Shown here: piece by piece, positions 1-8,295 of the stretch | Position numbering within the stretch: the first letter of the stretch is position 1 | Layout: each line of letters opens with the position of its first letter | DNA from: an uncultured Oscillospiraceae bacterium | GTDB lineage: Bacteria; Bacillota_A; Clostridia; Oscillospirales; Oscillospiraceae | Assembly (NCBI GenBank): GCA_900769845.1 | Contig: CAAGIF010000087.1 | Coordinates: 1-34,019 of the forward strand | DNA length: 34,019 nt | Direction: 5' to 3' | Made by a program: the position numbers and the translations under genes | Notes under the pieces: model-generated | Told to the model about the DNA's origin: nothing | Database searches by the model: none | What the model saw: only the letters and a program-made list of their open reading frames with translations

Positions 1-403
<403 letters not shown>

Positions 404-423
404 TTACAAATTTTGTCTTCTAT

Positions 424-452
424 ATCATAGCACTTTCAGCACGGTTTGTAAA
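424..452 (-). promoter_or_regulatory. Sigma-A-type promoter of the pyruvate:ferredoxin oxidoreductase gene
   Basis: On the minus strand, -35 TTTACA (447-452) and -10 TATGAT (424-429) are separated by exactly 17 nt. The -10 lies about 40 nt before the TTG start, leaving a short leader with a strong AGGAGGT ribosome site. Confidence 0.75.
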
Positions 453-553
453 GCCGTTATCTGACGGATTCTGCGAAAAAATCTTACCAGTCAACGCTAT
501 ATTTTCCGGTGATGCAAATTCGTTGGAGAATCCCCCGGAGATTGTCAAGTTAT

Positions 554-563
554 CTTAATTAAG
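554..563. promoter_or_regulatory. Palindrome CTTAATTAAG in the divergent intergenic region (possible operator)
   Basis: A perfect 10-bp palindrome sits between the divergent pyruvate oxidoreductase and comM promoters, within a looser inverted repeat (GTT.. on the left, ..AAC on the right, one nucleotide out of symmetry). It is about 45 nt upstream of the comM -35. The rest of the 284-nt gap (383-666) holds the two promoters and nothing else I can recognise. A regulatory role is only a guess. Confidence 0.25.
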
Positions 564-607
564 CAACGTTTTTATAAAGATCTGCCCGGAGGATCGTAAA
601 AAATGAG

Positions 608-636
608 TTGTCTTTTTGGTTGGAATGGGGTATGAT
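608..636 (+). promoter_or_regulatory. Promoter of the comM operon
   Basis: The sequence shows -35 TTGTCT (608-613), a 17-nt spacer and -10 TATGAT (631-636). Because this promoter covers an upstream in-frame GTG/TTG region, it argues that comM starts at the ATG at 667 and not further upstream. Confidence 0.7.
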
Positions 637-666
637 GGAGTAAAATCACGGAAAGGGGCAAATTAC

Positions 667-2184
667 ATGATCTGCAGCATTCAAACACTGGGCATCAGTG
701 GTATCCGGGGCAGCAGTGTAACGGCGGAATGTTTCATCTCCAACGGTTTACCGGGCTTTGATATTGTGGGACTACCCGATGCGGCGGTGAAGGAAGCCAG
801 AGAGCGTGTCCGGGCAGCAGCAAAATCCAGCGGTCTGGCATTTCCCATTAGTCGGATCACAGTGAATCTTGCTCCTGCCAATCTGAAAAAAGCGGGCAGC
901 CACTATGACCTGCCGATTCTGCTGAGCATTCTCTGCGCTGCCGGAGAGGTGCGCCGTCCCCGGTCGGACAGCGCGTTTTTGGGAGAACTGGGTCTTGACG
1001 GACAGCTCCGTCCTGTCAGCGGTGTGCTGCCCATGGCGTTGGCTGCCAAGAAGGCCGGCGTGAAGGCATTGTTTGTGCCAGCGGAAAATGCGGCAGAAGC
1101 AACCCTTGCCAGAGGACCCGTTGTCTACGGTATCCGGTCTGTTCGGGAACTGGCGGATGGGTTTAACGGACTTCTGGAACTGAAGCCCGAGCCCCTGTGG
1201 GAGCCGGAAAATCAGAATTATACCGGTCTGGATTTCAAGGATGTAATGGGCCAGGAAAATGTAAAACGGGCCCTGGAAGTGGCGGCTGCCGGTAGTCACA
1301 ATGTGCTGCTCATCGGCCCTCCCGGCTCCGGTAAGAGCATGCTTTCCAAACGGCTGCCCTCGATCCTGCCGGATATGACATGGGAAGAATCTCTGGAAGT
1401 CAGTCAGATATATTCCGTTATGGGTCTGCTTACCGCAAAAGAACCGTTGGTTACCACTCGACCCTTCCGGTCACCCCATCACACGATCTCCAATGCGGGA
1501 CTTGCCGGTGGCGGAAGCAATCCCAAGCCCGGTGAAATATCCATGGCTCATCAAGGCGTGCTGTTTTTGGATGAGCTTCCGGAGTTTAAGAAGGACACCC
1601 TGGATATGATGCGCCAGCCTCTGGAGGATGGGCAGGTAACCATTTCCAGAGTATCCGGCGCAGTTACTTACCCGGCGGAATTTATGCTGGTGTGCGCCAT
1701 GAATCCATGTAAATGCGGCTGGTATGGCGATTCCTCCGGTCGGTGCAAATGTTCCCCCATGGCGGTGGATGCCTACCGGGGAAAAATCTCCGGCCCGCTG
1801 CTGGACCGGATCGATATCGTGGTGGAAGTCCCCGCAGTTCAGTTTGACGAGCTGCGTTCCCGTACCGAGGCGGAGTCTTCCGCTGATGTAAAAAGCCGTG
1901 TGGATGCAGCCAGAAACCGGCAGCACGAACGCTTTGGCGGCAGGGGACAGATGTGCAACGCCCGCATGGGCCCTGATGAAATGCGGTCTTTCTGCGCGCT
2001 TGACGATACATGCGCGGAGCTGATGCGCCAGGCCTTTGATGCCATGGGACTGACAGCCAGAAGCTATGACCGTATTTTGAAAGTTGCCAGAACCGTTGCC
2101 GATCTGGACGGCAGTGAAAATATTGAACCCCAGCACATTGCTGAAGCGATCCAATACCGGGCAGTAAATCTGGGAAATAGGTGA
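667..2184 (+). CDS. comM: ComM/YifB family Mg-chelatase-like AAA+ ATPase
   Basis: The product is a 505-residue cytoplasmic AAA+ ATPase of the YifB/ComM family. ComM of naturally competent bacteria is a hexameric helicase promoting branch migration during DNA integration; in clostridia the role is less clear. Visible parts: the N-terminal ChlI-like fold (1-165, with GLPDAAVKEARERV), Walker A GPPGSGKS (217-224), Walker B VLFLDE (298-303), a four-cysteine cluster CAMNPCKCG...CKC (343-362) typical of the family, and a C-terminal Mg-chelatase domain ending in the usual ARTVADL.. segment. I chose the ATG at 667 because AAAGGGG precedes it by 8 nt and upstream in-frame sequence overlaps the promoter. 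It heads an operon with a small membrane protein, thiI and pncC; the stop codon overlaps the next gene's ribosome site. Confidence 0.93.
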   Translation: MICSIQTLGISGIRGSSVTAECFISNGLPGFDIVGLPDAAVKEARERVRAAAKSSGLAFPISRITVNLAPANLKKAGSHYDLPILLSILCAAGEVRRPRSDSAFLGELGLDGQLRPVSGVLPMALAAKKAGVKALFVPAENAAEATLARGPVVYGIRSVRELADGFNGLLELKPEPLWEPENQNYTGLDFKDVMGQENVKRALEVAAAGSHNVLLIGPPGSGKSMLSKRLPSILPDMTWEESLEVSQIYSVMGLLTAKEPLVTTRPFRSPHHTISNAGLAGGGSNPKPGEISMAHQGVLFLDELPEFKKDTLDMMRQPLEDGQVTISRVSGAVTYPAEFMLVCAMNPCKCGWYGDSSGRCKCSPMAVDAYRGKISGPLLDRIDIVVEVPAVQFDELRSRTEAESSADVKSRVDAARNRQHERFGGRGQMCNARMGPDEMRSFCALDDTCAELMRQAFDAMGLTARSYDRILKVARTVADLDGSENIEPQHIAEAIQYRAVNLGNR

Positions 2185-2189
2185 GCCAA

Positions 2190-2375
2190 ATGGCTAAAAG
2201 AAAGAATAAGAATACCGAAGAAAGACCCGGATTTTTCTACGGATTTCTTGGTGCAGCAGTATTTGCGGTACTTCAGCTTTCAGCCTTTTATTTTGGTTTA
2301 AGAATATTGTCTTATCTATCTGTCATGCCGGCAGCTTTTGTGGTATTGTGGTTTATTGCCTGTGTGACCGAATGA
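2190..2375 (+). CDS. Small two-helix membrane protein of unknown function
   Basis: A 61-residue protein with a lysine-rich, charged N-terminus (MAKRKNKNTEERPG) followed by two hydrophobic stretches (about residues 18-38 and 42-58), so probably a small two-pass membrane protein with a cytoplasmic N-terminus. I do not recognise a family. The ATG at 2190 is preceded by AGGTGAG (2179-2185), which spans the comM stop codon; a GTG at 2181 is also in frame but lacks a good site. It lies between comM and thiI with 5 and 19 nt gaps, so it is almost certainly co-transcribed and translationally coupled to comM. No function can be inferred beyond membrane location. Confidence 0.7.
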   Translation: MAKRKNKNTEERPGFFYGFLGAAVFAVLQLSAFYFGLRILSYLSVMPAAFVVLWFIACVTE

Positions 2376-2394
2376 TATATCCGAAGGAGTTATT

Positions 2395-3585
2395 ATGAAC
2401 GAAATTTTTTTGATGAAATTGGGCGAGATCGTCCTGAAGGGCGCCAATAAGCGCCAGTTTGAAAACCGGCTGCGGCAGAATGTCCGCCGCCGCATGAAAG
2501 CCTTTGGCAATTTTGATGTGTATCTTATGCAGTCCACGGTTTATGTCCAGCCCATGGATGATGACTGTGATGTGGAGGGCGCATGGGAATCCTGCCGCAG
2601 TATTTTCGGTGTGGTCAGCCTATGCCGCTGCCGCCCCTGCGAAAAGAACCTGGATGCGATCTTCCATACCATTGAAGAGTATCTGGGCGAGGATCTGGAT
2701 TGTGCGAAATCCTTCAAGGTGGAGTCCAGACGCTCGGATAAGGCGTTCCCCATGACCTCTATCGCTATTTCCCAGGAAATCGGCGGTCGGCTGGCGGAGG
2801 CCCATCCCCATGTTGCGGTGGATGTGCATCACCCCGATTACACGGTGTTTGTGGAGATCCGGGATCTGGCAGCTTATGTCCACGGTCCTGCTGAACCCGG
2901 CGCAGGCGGCTTGCCCACCGGCGTTGGCGGACGGGCCATGGTGCTGCTTTCCGGCGGTATCGATTCTCCCGTTGCGGCATATATGATCGCCAAGCGGGGT
3001 GTTGAGATCGAAGCGGTGCATTTCTTCTCCTACCCCTATACTTCCCAGCTTGCCAAGGACAAGGTGCTGGAGCTTGCCCGGCTGGTTACAAAATATTCCG
3101 GCAGAATGACCGTGAATATCGTTTCCTTCACCGAGATCCAGGAAGCTATCCGGGATAACTGCCCTGAGGAATTCTTTACCCTGATCATGCGCCGGTTTAT
3201 GATGGAGATTTCCCAGCGGATCGCCAAGCACGACGGCTGCGGCGCCCTGATCACCGGCGAAAACCTGGGCCAGGTGGCATCCCAGACTATGGAAGCCATG
3301 GCGGTTACCGGCGCAGTGGTGGATATTCCCATTTTTATGCCTCTGGTTGGCATGGACAAGGAAGAAATCGTGACCATTGCCCGGAAAATCGGCACCCTGG
3401 ACACTTCTATTTTGCCTTATGAGGATTGCTGCACTGTCTTCACCCCAAAGCATCCCAAGACCAAGCCTACCCTGGGTCAGGTACTTCACGCGGAGCGGAA
3501 GCTGGATCGCCAGGCGCTGATTGAGCGGGCGCTGGAAAATGTGGAAAAATTCAAACTGGAGTACAACCATGAGCCTGTCATCTGA
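2395..3585 (+). CDS. thiI: tRNA 4-thiouridine synthase ThiI (no rhodanese domain)
   Basis: The 396-residue product adenylates U8 of tRNA and introduces sulfur to make 4-thiouridine; ThiI can also supply sulfur for the thiazole of thiamine. The N-terminal NFLD/THUMP region (1-165) includes FLMKLGEIVLKGANKRQFE; the PP-loop ATP pyrophosphatase signature SGGIDSP is at 186-192; a Cys-Cys pair in YEDCCTVF lies near residue 344. The length fits the short form of Gram-positive bacteria, which lacks the C-terminal rhodanese domain of E. coli ThiI and relies on a partner cysteine desulfurase, which is not in the window. AAGGAG sits just before the ATG. The 3' end overlaps pncC by 17 nt. Confidence 0.96.
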   Translation: MNEIFLMKLGEIVLKGANKRQFENRLRQNVRRRMKAFGNFDVYLMQSTVYVQPMDDDCDVEGAWESCRSIFGVVSLCRCRPCEKNLDAIFHTIEEYLGEDLDCAKSFKVESRRSDKAFPMTSIAISQEIGGRLAEAHPHVAVDVHHPDYTVFVEIRDLAAYVHGPAEPGAGGLPTGVGGRAMVLLSGGIDSPVAAYMIAKRGVEIEAVHFFSYPYTSQLAKDKVLELARLVTKYSGRMTVNIVSFTEIQEAIRDNCPEEFFTLIMRRFMMEISQRIAKHDGCGALITGENLGQVASQTMEAMAVTGAVVDIPIFMPLVGMDKEEIVTIARKIGTLDTSILPYEDCCTVFTPKHPKTKPTLGQVLHAERKLDRQALIERALENVEKFKLEYNHEPVI

Positions 3586-4030
3586 TGTGATCCGGGCCCT
3601 GTCCGGGAAAACCCTTGCCACGGCGGAAAGCTGTACCGGCGGCGGTATCGGCGCGGCGCTGACGGCGGTTCCCGGAAGCTCTGCAGTGTATCTGGGCGGT
3701 GTTATTTCCTATACCGATGAGGTAAAGAACCAAGTCCTTGGTGTTTCCCGGGAGCTTCTGGATAGATGCGGTGCGGTATCCCCCTGGGTGGCGGGAGAAA
3801 TGGCCGGAGGAGTCCGGAGGCTGCTTCATGCGGATATTGCGGTTTCCGTTACCGGACTGGCAGGCCCGGGCGGCGACGACCGGAGGACTCCGGTGGGGAT
3901 GGTCTACATCGGTTACGAGGACGCGAAGCAGGCATCTGTTCATCATTTTTGCTTCTCCGGCGACCGGGATGCTGTACGCAGCCAGGCCGTTACGGAAGCG
4001 CTGAAGCTGATTTTACAGTTTAACTCATAA
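3569..4030 (+). CDS. pncC: Nicotinamide-nucleotide amidase PncC (stand-alone CinA C-terminal domain)
   Basis: The 153-residue protein is the CinA C-terminal domain alone, the NMN deamidase that converts nicotinamide mononucleotide to nicotinate mononucleotide for NAD recycling. The active-site set known for this family can be seen: AESCTGG (Ser21), ISYTDEVK (Tyr48, Lys53) and the nucleotide-binding VTGLAGPGG (94-102). It lacks the N-terminal MoCF-like ADP-ribose pyrophosphatase domain of full-length CinA. The ATG at 3569 lies inside the end of thiI (17-nt overlap, TGGAG just upstream), implying translational coupling; longer in-frame starts within thiI have no ribosome site. A strong terminator follows the stop codon directly. 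The gene ends the comM operon. Confidence 0.92.
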   Translation: MSLSSDVIRALSGKTLATAESCTGGGIGAALTAVPGSSAVYLGGVISYTDEVKNQVLGVSRELLDRCGAVSPWVAGEMAGGVRRLLHADIAVSVTGLAGPGGDDRRTPVGMVYIGYEDAKQASVHHFCFSGDRDAVRSQAVTEALKLILQFNS

Positions 4031-4069
4031 AAAATCCACCGAAGCTTTTACAGGCTTCGGTGGATTTTT
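4031..4069. terminator. Bidirectional intrinsic terminator between pncC and the GGADGPT microprotein gene
   Basis: A 15-bp stem (4031-4045 with 4054-4068, GATCC-free arms ATCCACCGAAGC / GCTTCGGTGGAT) closes an 8-nt loop. There is a T run on the plus strand (4065-4069) and an A run (4029-4034) that gives a T run on the minus strand. It can end both the pncC operon and the converging LRR/microprotein operon. Confidence 0.9.
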
Positions 4070-4070
4070 G

Positions 4071-4223
4071 CTATCTTTTGCGGCGTAAAATGATGTATAG
4101 CATCAGACCCATTATAAGGCCCCCGAGTACAGGAATCAGCCAGGGAGACGGTTCGGTGATGAAAATGGCGGTGGGGCCGTCAGCTCCGCCAATGACGCCG
4201 ATATTGGCCAGGAATTGGGTCAT
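4071..4223 (-). CDS. 50-residue membrane microprotein with the Na+-decarboxylase beta-subunit GGADGPT signature
   Basis: Reading the minus strand gives a 50-residue protein: MTQFLAN, then IGVIGGADGPTAIFI (8-22), then a Pro-rich turn and one hydrophobic helix (about 29-46) ending in RRKR. The IGxIGGADGPTAI segment is, from memory, a hallmark of the beta subunit of Na+-translocating decarboxylases (OadB/MmdB/GcdB), which are about 370-430 residues and polytopic; here the motif stands alone with a single helix. AAGGAGGA precedes the ATG by 6 nt. The gene starts 15 nt after the stop of the LRR protein gene and stops right at the terminator, so it is the last gene of that operon. Function unknown; it cannot be a complete ion pump. 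The open frame is convincing because of motif, ribosome site and placement. Confidence 0.8.
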   Translation of the reverse strand: MTQFLANIGVIGGADGPTAIFITEPSPWLIPVLGGLIMGLMLYIILRRKR

Positions 4224-4238
4224 GGGAGTCCTCCTTGC

Positions 4239-5954
4239 TTATGTGGGGTCGTAATTGACGATGATATCATGCTCTGTCAGCTTGTCCACGCCGGAAACAT
4301 CGTTGCCGTAGACATTGACCATGACCAGCTTGTAGCAGCCGGCGAGATCAGCAACGGATTTGATCTTGTTGTAATCCATGTAAACATGGGACAGCTCGTA
4401 CATATTCTTCAGCGCCGAAAGACTGGTCAATGCATTGTTGGAACCGTTGATGGTCCGCAGTTTGCAGCCGTCGGGCCACTGGGGAAGGTTTTCCACCTGA
4501 TTGTGGGAGAAATCGAATATTTCCAGATTAACCAGGGTGGAAAGGGCGGAGATATCCGTGATGGCATTGCTGGAGACCGACAGTTCCGTCAGATTCACGC
4601 AGGCGCCCAGAACCGCCACATCGGTCAGTTCATTGTGGTCTGCGGCGAGATGACTCAGCCCGGCAAGATTATCGACCGCGCCCAGATCCGGCAGGAGGTT
4701 GTTGCTTACATCAAGCCACGCCAGCTTTGTGCAGGTGGCGATGGGGGCGATGGAGGTCAGAGAGTTGTAGGATACATCCAGCTTTTCCAGACTTCCCAGA
4801 TTGCTCAGGGCGGTCAGACCTGTTACGGCATTGTGACTCAAATTCAAGGATCGCAGACCCAGAATGGCCGACAGAGGCTCCAGATTCCGAAGGGTATTGT
4901 CGCTCAGGTCCAGTTCAATGAGATTCTGCGCTTTTTCCAGACCTGCAATGGTGGAAAGTCCGCAATCAGACAGAGTCAGACGCTGGAGCATGGGGACGGC
5001 GGCAATGGTGTTCAGTTCCTCGGGCGAGAGGGAACAACCGATCAGCTTCAGTTCCCTCAGATTGGTCAGGGAATTCAGAAATGCCAGGGAATCCACGGTA
5101 TGGCCTTCCAGCGTCAGATTCTCCAGATAGGTAAGCTTGGCAAGATCTGCAAAGGAAGCGGCATCAGCGGGAACGGAAAATGCCTTAATTCCCCAAAGCT
5201 CGTTGGAGAAGAGCGCCCGTCCGTCCTCAACGCTCAGCATGCTGCGGATAGCGGCTTCAATAGCGGGATCTTCGAAATAGACTTCTTCCACCACACCGCC
5301 AACGGTGTAGCTGAGGACGGAAAGGGGACTGACCAGTCCGTTGTCTGCCACCGTCAGGGCATATACGGTGGTCTCACCGGCAGCCAGGGTGATGGGCTCT
5401 GCGTAGGGCACATCATCAGTGGACGGATACTCCGTACCGGTGGTGCAGTAGAGTGTGCCGCTCTCACCGGTGAGAGAAACAGAGATGTACTCGCTGTAGA
5501 ATCCCGGCGCAGGGGTGGAAACGGGAGCAGCGGGGCGAAGAACATCCAATTCCGCCTTAACCGCGGGGTTTTTGATGTTATTCAGCATTTCCACCGCATC
5601 CAGCAGCTTGTCCTGCTCTACATAGGTTTTGCACAGGGCAATGTAAAGCTCCGTGCTGCCGCCGTCAGCAATGGCGTTGGAGAGGGTAACTTCTGCCTTG
5701 GTGTAGTTTCCCGTAGCCTTGAACTGATTGGCAAGCTCAATGGCAACGCCGTCATCCTGGCCGGAATGTGTGTAGGCAAGATCATAGAACCAGGATGCCA
5801 GTTTGGAATTATTGGTAGTGGAAAAATGTCTTGCCTGTTTCAGCAGCATATCCCGGGTGAAGTCCCGGTCGTACACAAAGCCGTACCAGTAGATACTGCC
5901 GAGAATCAGCAGAATCAACAGGATTGGCAAGACCACTTTCATAAACTTTTTCAT
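4239..5954 (-). CDS. Membrane-anchored leucine-rich-repeat protein with TPR-like and CHB_HEX_C-type domains
   Basis: The 571-residue product has an N-terminal signal anchor (hydrophobic 7-24, no lipobox), a helical TPR-like region (about 35-130), a beta-rich segment (about 141-217) with the GTLYCTTGTEYPSTDD..Y pattern of the chitobiase/beta-hexosaminidase C-terminal-like domain, and about a dozen internalin/SDS22-type leucine-rich repeats of 21-23 residues (about 228-565, units such as LxxLxLSxNxLxxL). It should face outside the cell and bind another protein or a glycan; no catalytic domain is visible. I place the start at the ATG at 5954 behind GGAGT; an in-frame TTG at 5972 lies upstream of that site. 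A near-consensus promoter precedes it and the GGADGPT microprotein gene follows after 15 nt. The partner or ligand is unknown. Confidence 0.85.
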   Translation of the reverse strand: MKKFMKVVLPILLILLILGSIYWYGFVYDRDFTRDMLLKQARHFSTTNNSKLASWFYDLAYTHSGQDDGVAIELANQFKATGNYTKAEVTLSNAIADGGSTELYIALCKTYVEQDKLLDAVEMLNNIKNPAVKAELDVLRPAAPVSTPAPGFYSEYISVSLTGESGTLYCTTGTEYPSTDDVPYAEPITLAAGETTVYALTVADNGLVSPLSVLSYTVGGVVEEVYFEDPAIEAAIRSMLSVEDGRALFSNELWGIKAFSVPADAASFADLAKLTYLENLTLEGHTVDSLAFLNSLTNLRELKLIGCSLSPEELNTIAAVPMLQRLTLSDCGLSTIAGLEKAQNLIELDLSDNTLRNLEPLSAILGLRSLNLSHNAVTGLTALSNLGSLEKLDVSYNSLTSIAPIATCTKLAWLDVSNNLLPDLGAVDNLAGLSHLAADHNELTDVAVLGACVNLTELSVSSNAITDISALSTLVNLEIFDFSHNQVENLPQWPDGCKLRTINGSNNALTSLSALKNMYELSHVYMDYNKIKSVADLAGCYKLVMVNVYGNDVSGVDKLTEHDIIVNYDPT

Positions 5955-5986
5955 AAAAATACTCCAATTCAAGGAATTACAGCTAA

Positions 5987-6015
5987 ATTATACGATAAAA
6001 CAGGTATAAAGTCAA
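5987..6015 (-). promoter_or_regulatory. Promoter of the LRR protein / microprotein operon
   Basis: On the minus strand, -35 TTGACT (6010-6015), a 17-nt spacer and a perfect -10 TATAAT (5987-5992). The -10 is about 33 nt before the ATG at 5954. This is one of the strongest promoter matches in the window. Confidence 0.85.
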
Positions 6016-6053
6016 TAGAAGCGGAAAAGTTACAAAAAGTTTACAAAAATCAT

Positions 6054-6076
6054 GTCCCGCAGAATTTCTGCGGGAC
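6054..6076 (-). terminator. Hairpin terminator after tex
   Basis: A 9-bp GC-rich stem GTCCCGCAG / CTGCGGGAC (6054-6062 with 6068-6076) encloses a 5-nt loop 7 nt after the tex stop. On the minus strand it is followed by ATGATTTTTG, a short T run a few bases from the stem, so termination may be moderate. Confidence 0.65.
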
Positions 6077-6082
6077 ACGGAG

Positions 6083-8221
6083 TCAAATATTCTTTACCTG
6101 CTTCATGGACAGGCTGATCCGGTGGCGCTGTTCGTCCACGGACAGGACGATAACCTTTACGATATCGCCCACTTTCACAGCTTCGCTGGGGTGGCGCAGC
6201 CGGCGGTTGGCGACTTCGGAAATGTGTACAAGACCGTCCTGATGCACACCGATATCCACAAATACGCCGAAATCGATGACATTCCGCACAGTTCCCGTAA
6301 GCTCCATGCCGGGCTTCAGATCCTTCATTTCCAGAACATCCTTACGCAGGACGGGGGCGGGAAGCTCATCACGGGGATCCCGGCCGGGTTTGCTCAGTTC
6401 CTTGGCAATATCTGCCAGGGTGGGTTCACCCACACCGCAGACGGCTGCCGCTTTTTCCAGGCCGTAGGCATTCAGCTTATCTGCAATATCTGCGATAGAG
6501 ACGCCCTTCTGGTATCCCAGCAGATTCAGCAGCTCTTTTGCTGCGCCATAGGATTCGGGATGAACGCCGGTGTTGTCCAGAATCTCCTTGCTTTCGGGGA
6601 TCCGCAGGAAACCGGCTGACTGCTCATATGCTTTAGGTCCCAGCTTCGGCACTTTTTTAAGCTGGCTGCGGCTGGTGAAGGGGCCATTTTCTTCCCGGTA
6701 GGTCACGATATTCTTTGCAGTGGCGGCGGTGAGTCCGGAGACCTGCTGCAGCAGACTCCGGGAGGCAGTGTTCACATCCACGCCCACGGCGTTAACGCAG
6801 TCTTCCACCACGGCGCCAAGGGCGCTGTCCAGTTCCTTCTGGGGGCAGTCATGCTGATACTGTCCCACGCCGATGGCCTTGGGATCGATCTTGACCAGCT
6901 CTGCCAGAGGATCCTGGAGCCGTCGGGCGATGGACACGGCGGAGCGAAGATTCACATCGTATTCCGGAAATTCCTCCGCGGCAAGGGGAGAGGCGGAGTA
7001 AACAGATGCGCCCGCCTCGTTAACGATGGCATAGCTGACATTGGGGTGATCTCTCAGTAATTCAACGGTCATGGCCTCGGTTTCCCGGGAAGCAGTACCG
7101 TTGCCGATGGCGATATGCTGCACACCGGTACGCTTGATCATGCCGGAAAGAATGGCGATGGCCTCCTGCTTTTTCCGCTCGCTGAAGGTGGGATAGACCA
7201 CATTGGTGGCAAGGACTTTGCCGGTAGGATCCACCACAGCCACCTTGCAGCCGTTGCGGTATCCGGGATCCAGGCCCATGGTCACAAAGCCCTTTACCGG
7301 GGGCTGCATCAGCAGGGGTTTCAGGTTCAGCGCGAAGTTGCGGATAGCGCCCTGACCGGCCCGGTCAGTAAGATCCGTCCGGATCTCCCGCTGCAGGGAG
7401 GGGAAGATCAGCCGCTCATAAGCATCCTCCGCCGCTGCGCGGACAAAGGCGGATACGAACATGGTGGGTTTCAAAGCTGCCCGGCAGACCAGCGCGGAAC
7501 CGTCATTGCCCGGCAAGCTGATGGTAGGCTTCAGGAAGCCCTCTTTTTCGCCCCGGTTGATGGCAAGGATCTGATGATCCAGCAGGCGGGAAATGGGAGC
7601 GGAAAAATCGTAGTACAGCCGGTACACGGAATCTTCCTCGGGATTTTCTGCCTTGCAGATAAGAAGCGCCTTCCGGTTCATCAAATCACGGAGGTGCTTA
7701 CGGATATCGGCATCGTCGGAAAGATCCTCAGCAATGATGTCGGAAGCGCCGGCAAGGGCTTCTTCCACGGAATTGACGCCCTTTTCCGGGGCAATATAAT
7801 CCTGGGCCAGCGCAGAGGGATCCTGACCGTCCTGTGCGAAAATCGCAGCAGCCAGGGGCTCCAGTCCTTTTTCCCGGGCAACGGATGCACGGGTGCGGCG
7901 CTTCTGCTTATAGGGACGGTACAGATCTTCTACCTCTGCCATGGTTACAGCATTGTCGATGGCAGCGGAGAGTTCCTCTGTAAGTTTTCCCTGGTTTTCG
8001 ATGGACTTCTTCACTTCGTCCCGGCGCTGCTGCAGATTCCGCAGGTAGGTAAGCCGGGTCTCCAGAATCCGCAGCACAGTATCGTCCATAGCGCCGTGCA
8101 TTTCTTTGCGGTACCGGGCGATAAAGGGGATGGTATTTCCCTCGTCCATCAGGGTGATGACATTTTCGATATATTCCAGTTTCTGCCCCAGTTCGGCGGA
8201 CAGGATTTCAGCAATTGTCAT
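6083..8221 (-). CDS. tex: Tex family transcription accessory protein with C-terminal S1 RNA-binding domain
   Basis: The 712-residue protein matches Tex/YqfL-type nucleic-acid-binding factors, cytoplasmic proteins linked to transcription and RNA processing. In order: the N-terminal helical region with NTIPFIARYRKEMHGAMDD (29-47), the segment LYRPYKQKRRTRASVAREKGLEPLA cut here to its core PYKQKRRTRASVA, a YqgF/RNase H-like domain beginning at about residue 318 (GLDPGYRNGCKVAVVD), helix-hairpin-helix motifs around 495-560 (VNTASRSLLQQVSGL, FTSRSQLKKVPKLG), and an S1 domain at the end (about 640-709, GVFVDIGVHQDGLVHISE). Length is normal. AAGGAGAT precedes the ATG. The gene is monocistronic, with its own promoter and a hairpin after the stop. 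Identification is firm; the molecular role of the family is incompletely known. Confidence 0.95.
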   Translation of the reverse strand: MTIAEILSAELGQKLEYIENVITLMDEGNTIPFIARYRKEMHGAMDDTVLRILETRLTYLRNLQQRRDEVKKSIENQGKLTEELSAAIDNAVTMAEVEDLYRPYKQKRRTRASVAREKGLEPLAAAIFAQDGQDPSALAQDYIAPEKGVNSVEEALAGASDIIAEDLSDDADIRKHLRDLMNRKALLICKAENPEEDSVYRLYYDFSAPISRLLDHQILAINRGEKEGFLKPTISLPGNDGSALVCRAALKPTMFVSAFVRAAAEDAYERLIFPSLQREIRTDLTDRAGQGAIRNFALNLKPLLMQPPVKGFVTMGLDPGYRNGCKVAVVDPTGKVLATNVVYPTFSERKKQEAIAILSGMIKRTGVQHIAIGNGTASRETEAMTVELLRDHPNVSYAIVNEAGASVYSASPLAAEEFPEYDVNLRSAVSIARRLQDPLAELVKIDPKAIGVGQYQHDCPQKELDSALGAVVEDCVNAVGVDVNTASRSLLQQVSGLTAATAKNIVTYREENGPFTSRSQLKKVPKLGPKAYEQSAGFLRIPESKEILDNTGVHPESYGAAKELLNLLGYQKGVSIADIADKLNAYGLEKAAAVCGVGEPTLADIAKELSKPGRDPRDELPAPVLRKDVLEMKDLKPGMELTGTVRNVIDFGVFVDIGVHQDGLVHISEVANRRLRHPSEAVKVGDIVKVIVLSVDEQRHRISLSMKQVKNI

Positions 8222-8256
8222 GGAAAAGATCTCCTTATGGGTTTGATTCGGCGGCT

Positions 8257-8285
8257 ATCATATCACAGATTTTCCAAAAAGGAAA
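8257..8285 (-). promoter_or_regulatory. Extended -10 promoter of tex
   Basis: On the minus strand TGATATGAT gives an extended -10 (hexamer at 8257-8262) with a weaker -35 TTTCCT (8280-8285) 17 nt upstream, about 35 nt before the tex ATG. Confidence 0.55.
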
Positions 8286-8295
8286 GGGGGGAAGT

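Noticed and set aside
4215..6242. A long plus-strand open frame (about 675 codons) opposite the LRR gene and the end of tex
   Set aside because: The repetitive LRR codons read backwards give a low-complexity Gln/Gly/Ile-rich product; the minus-strand genes have promoters, ribosome sites and known domains.
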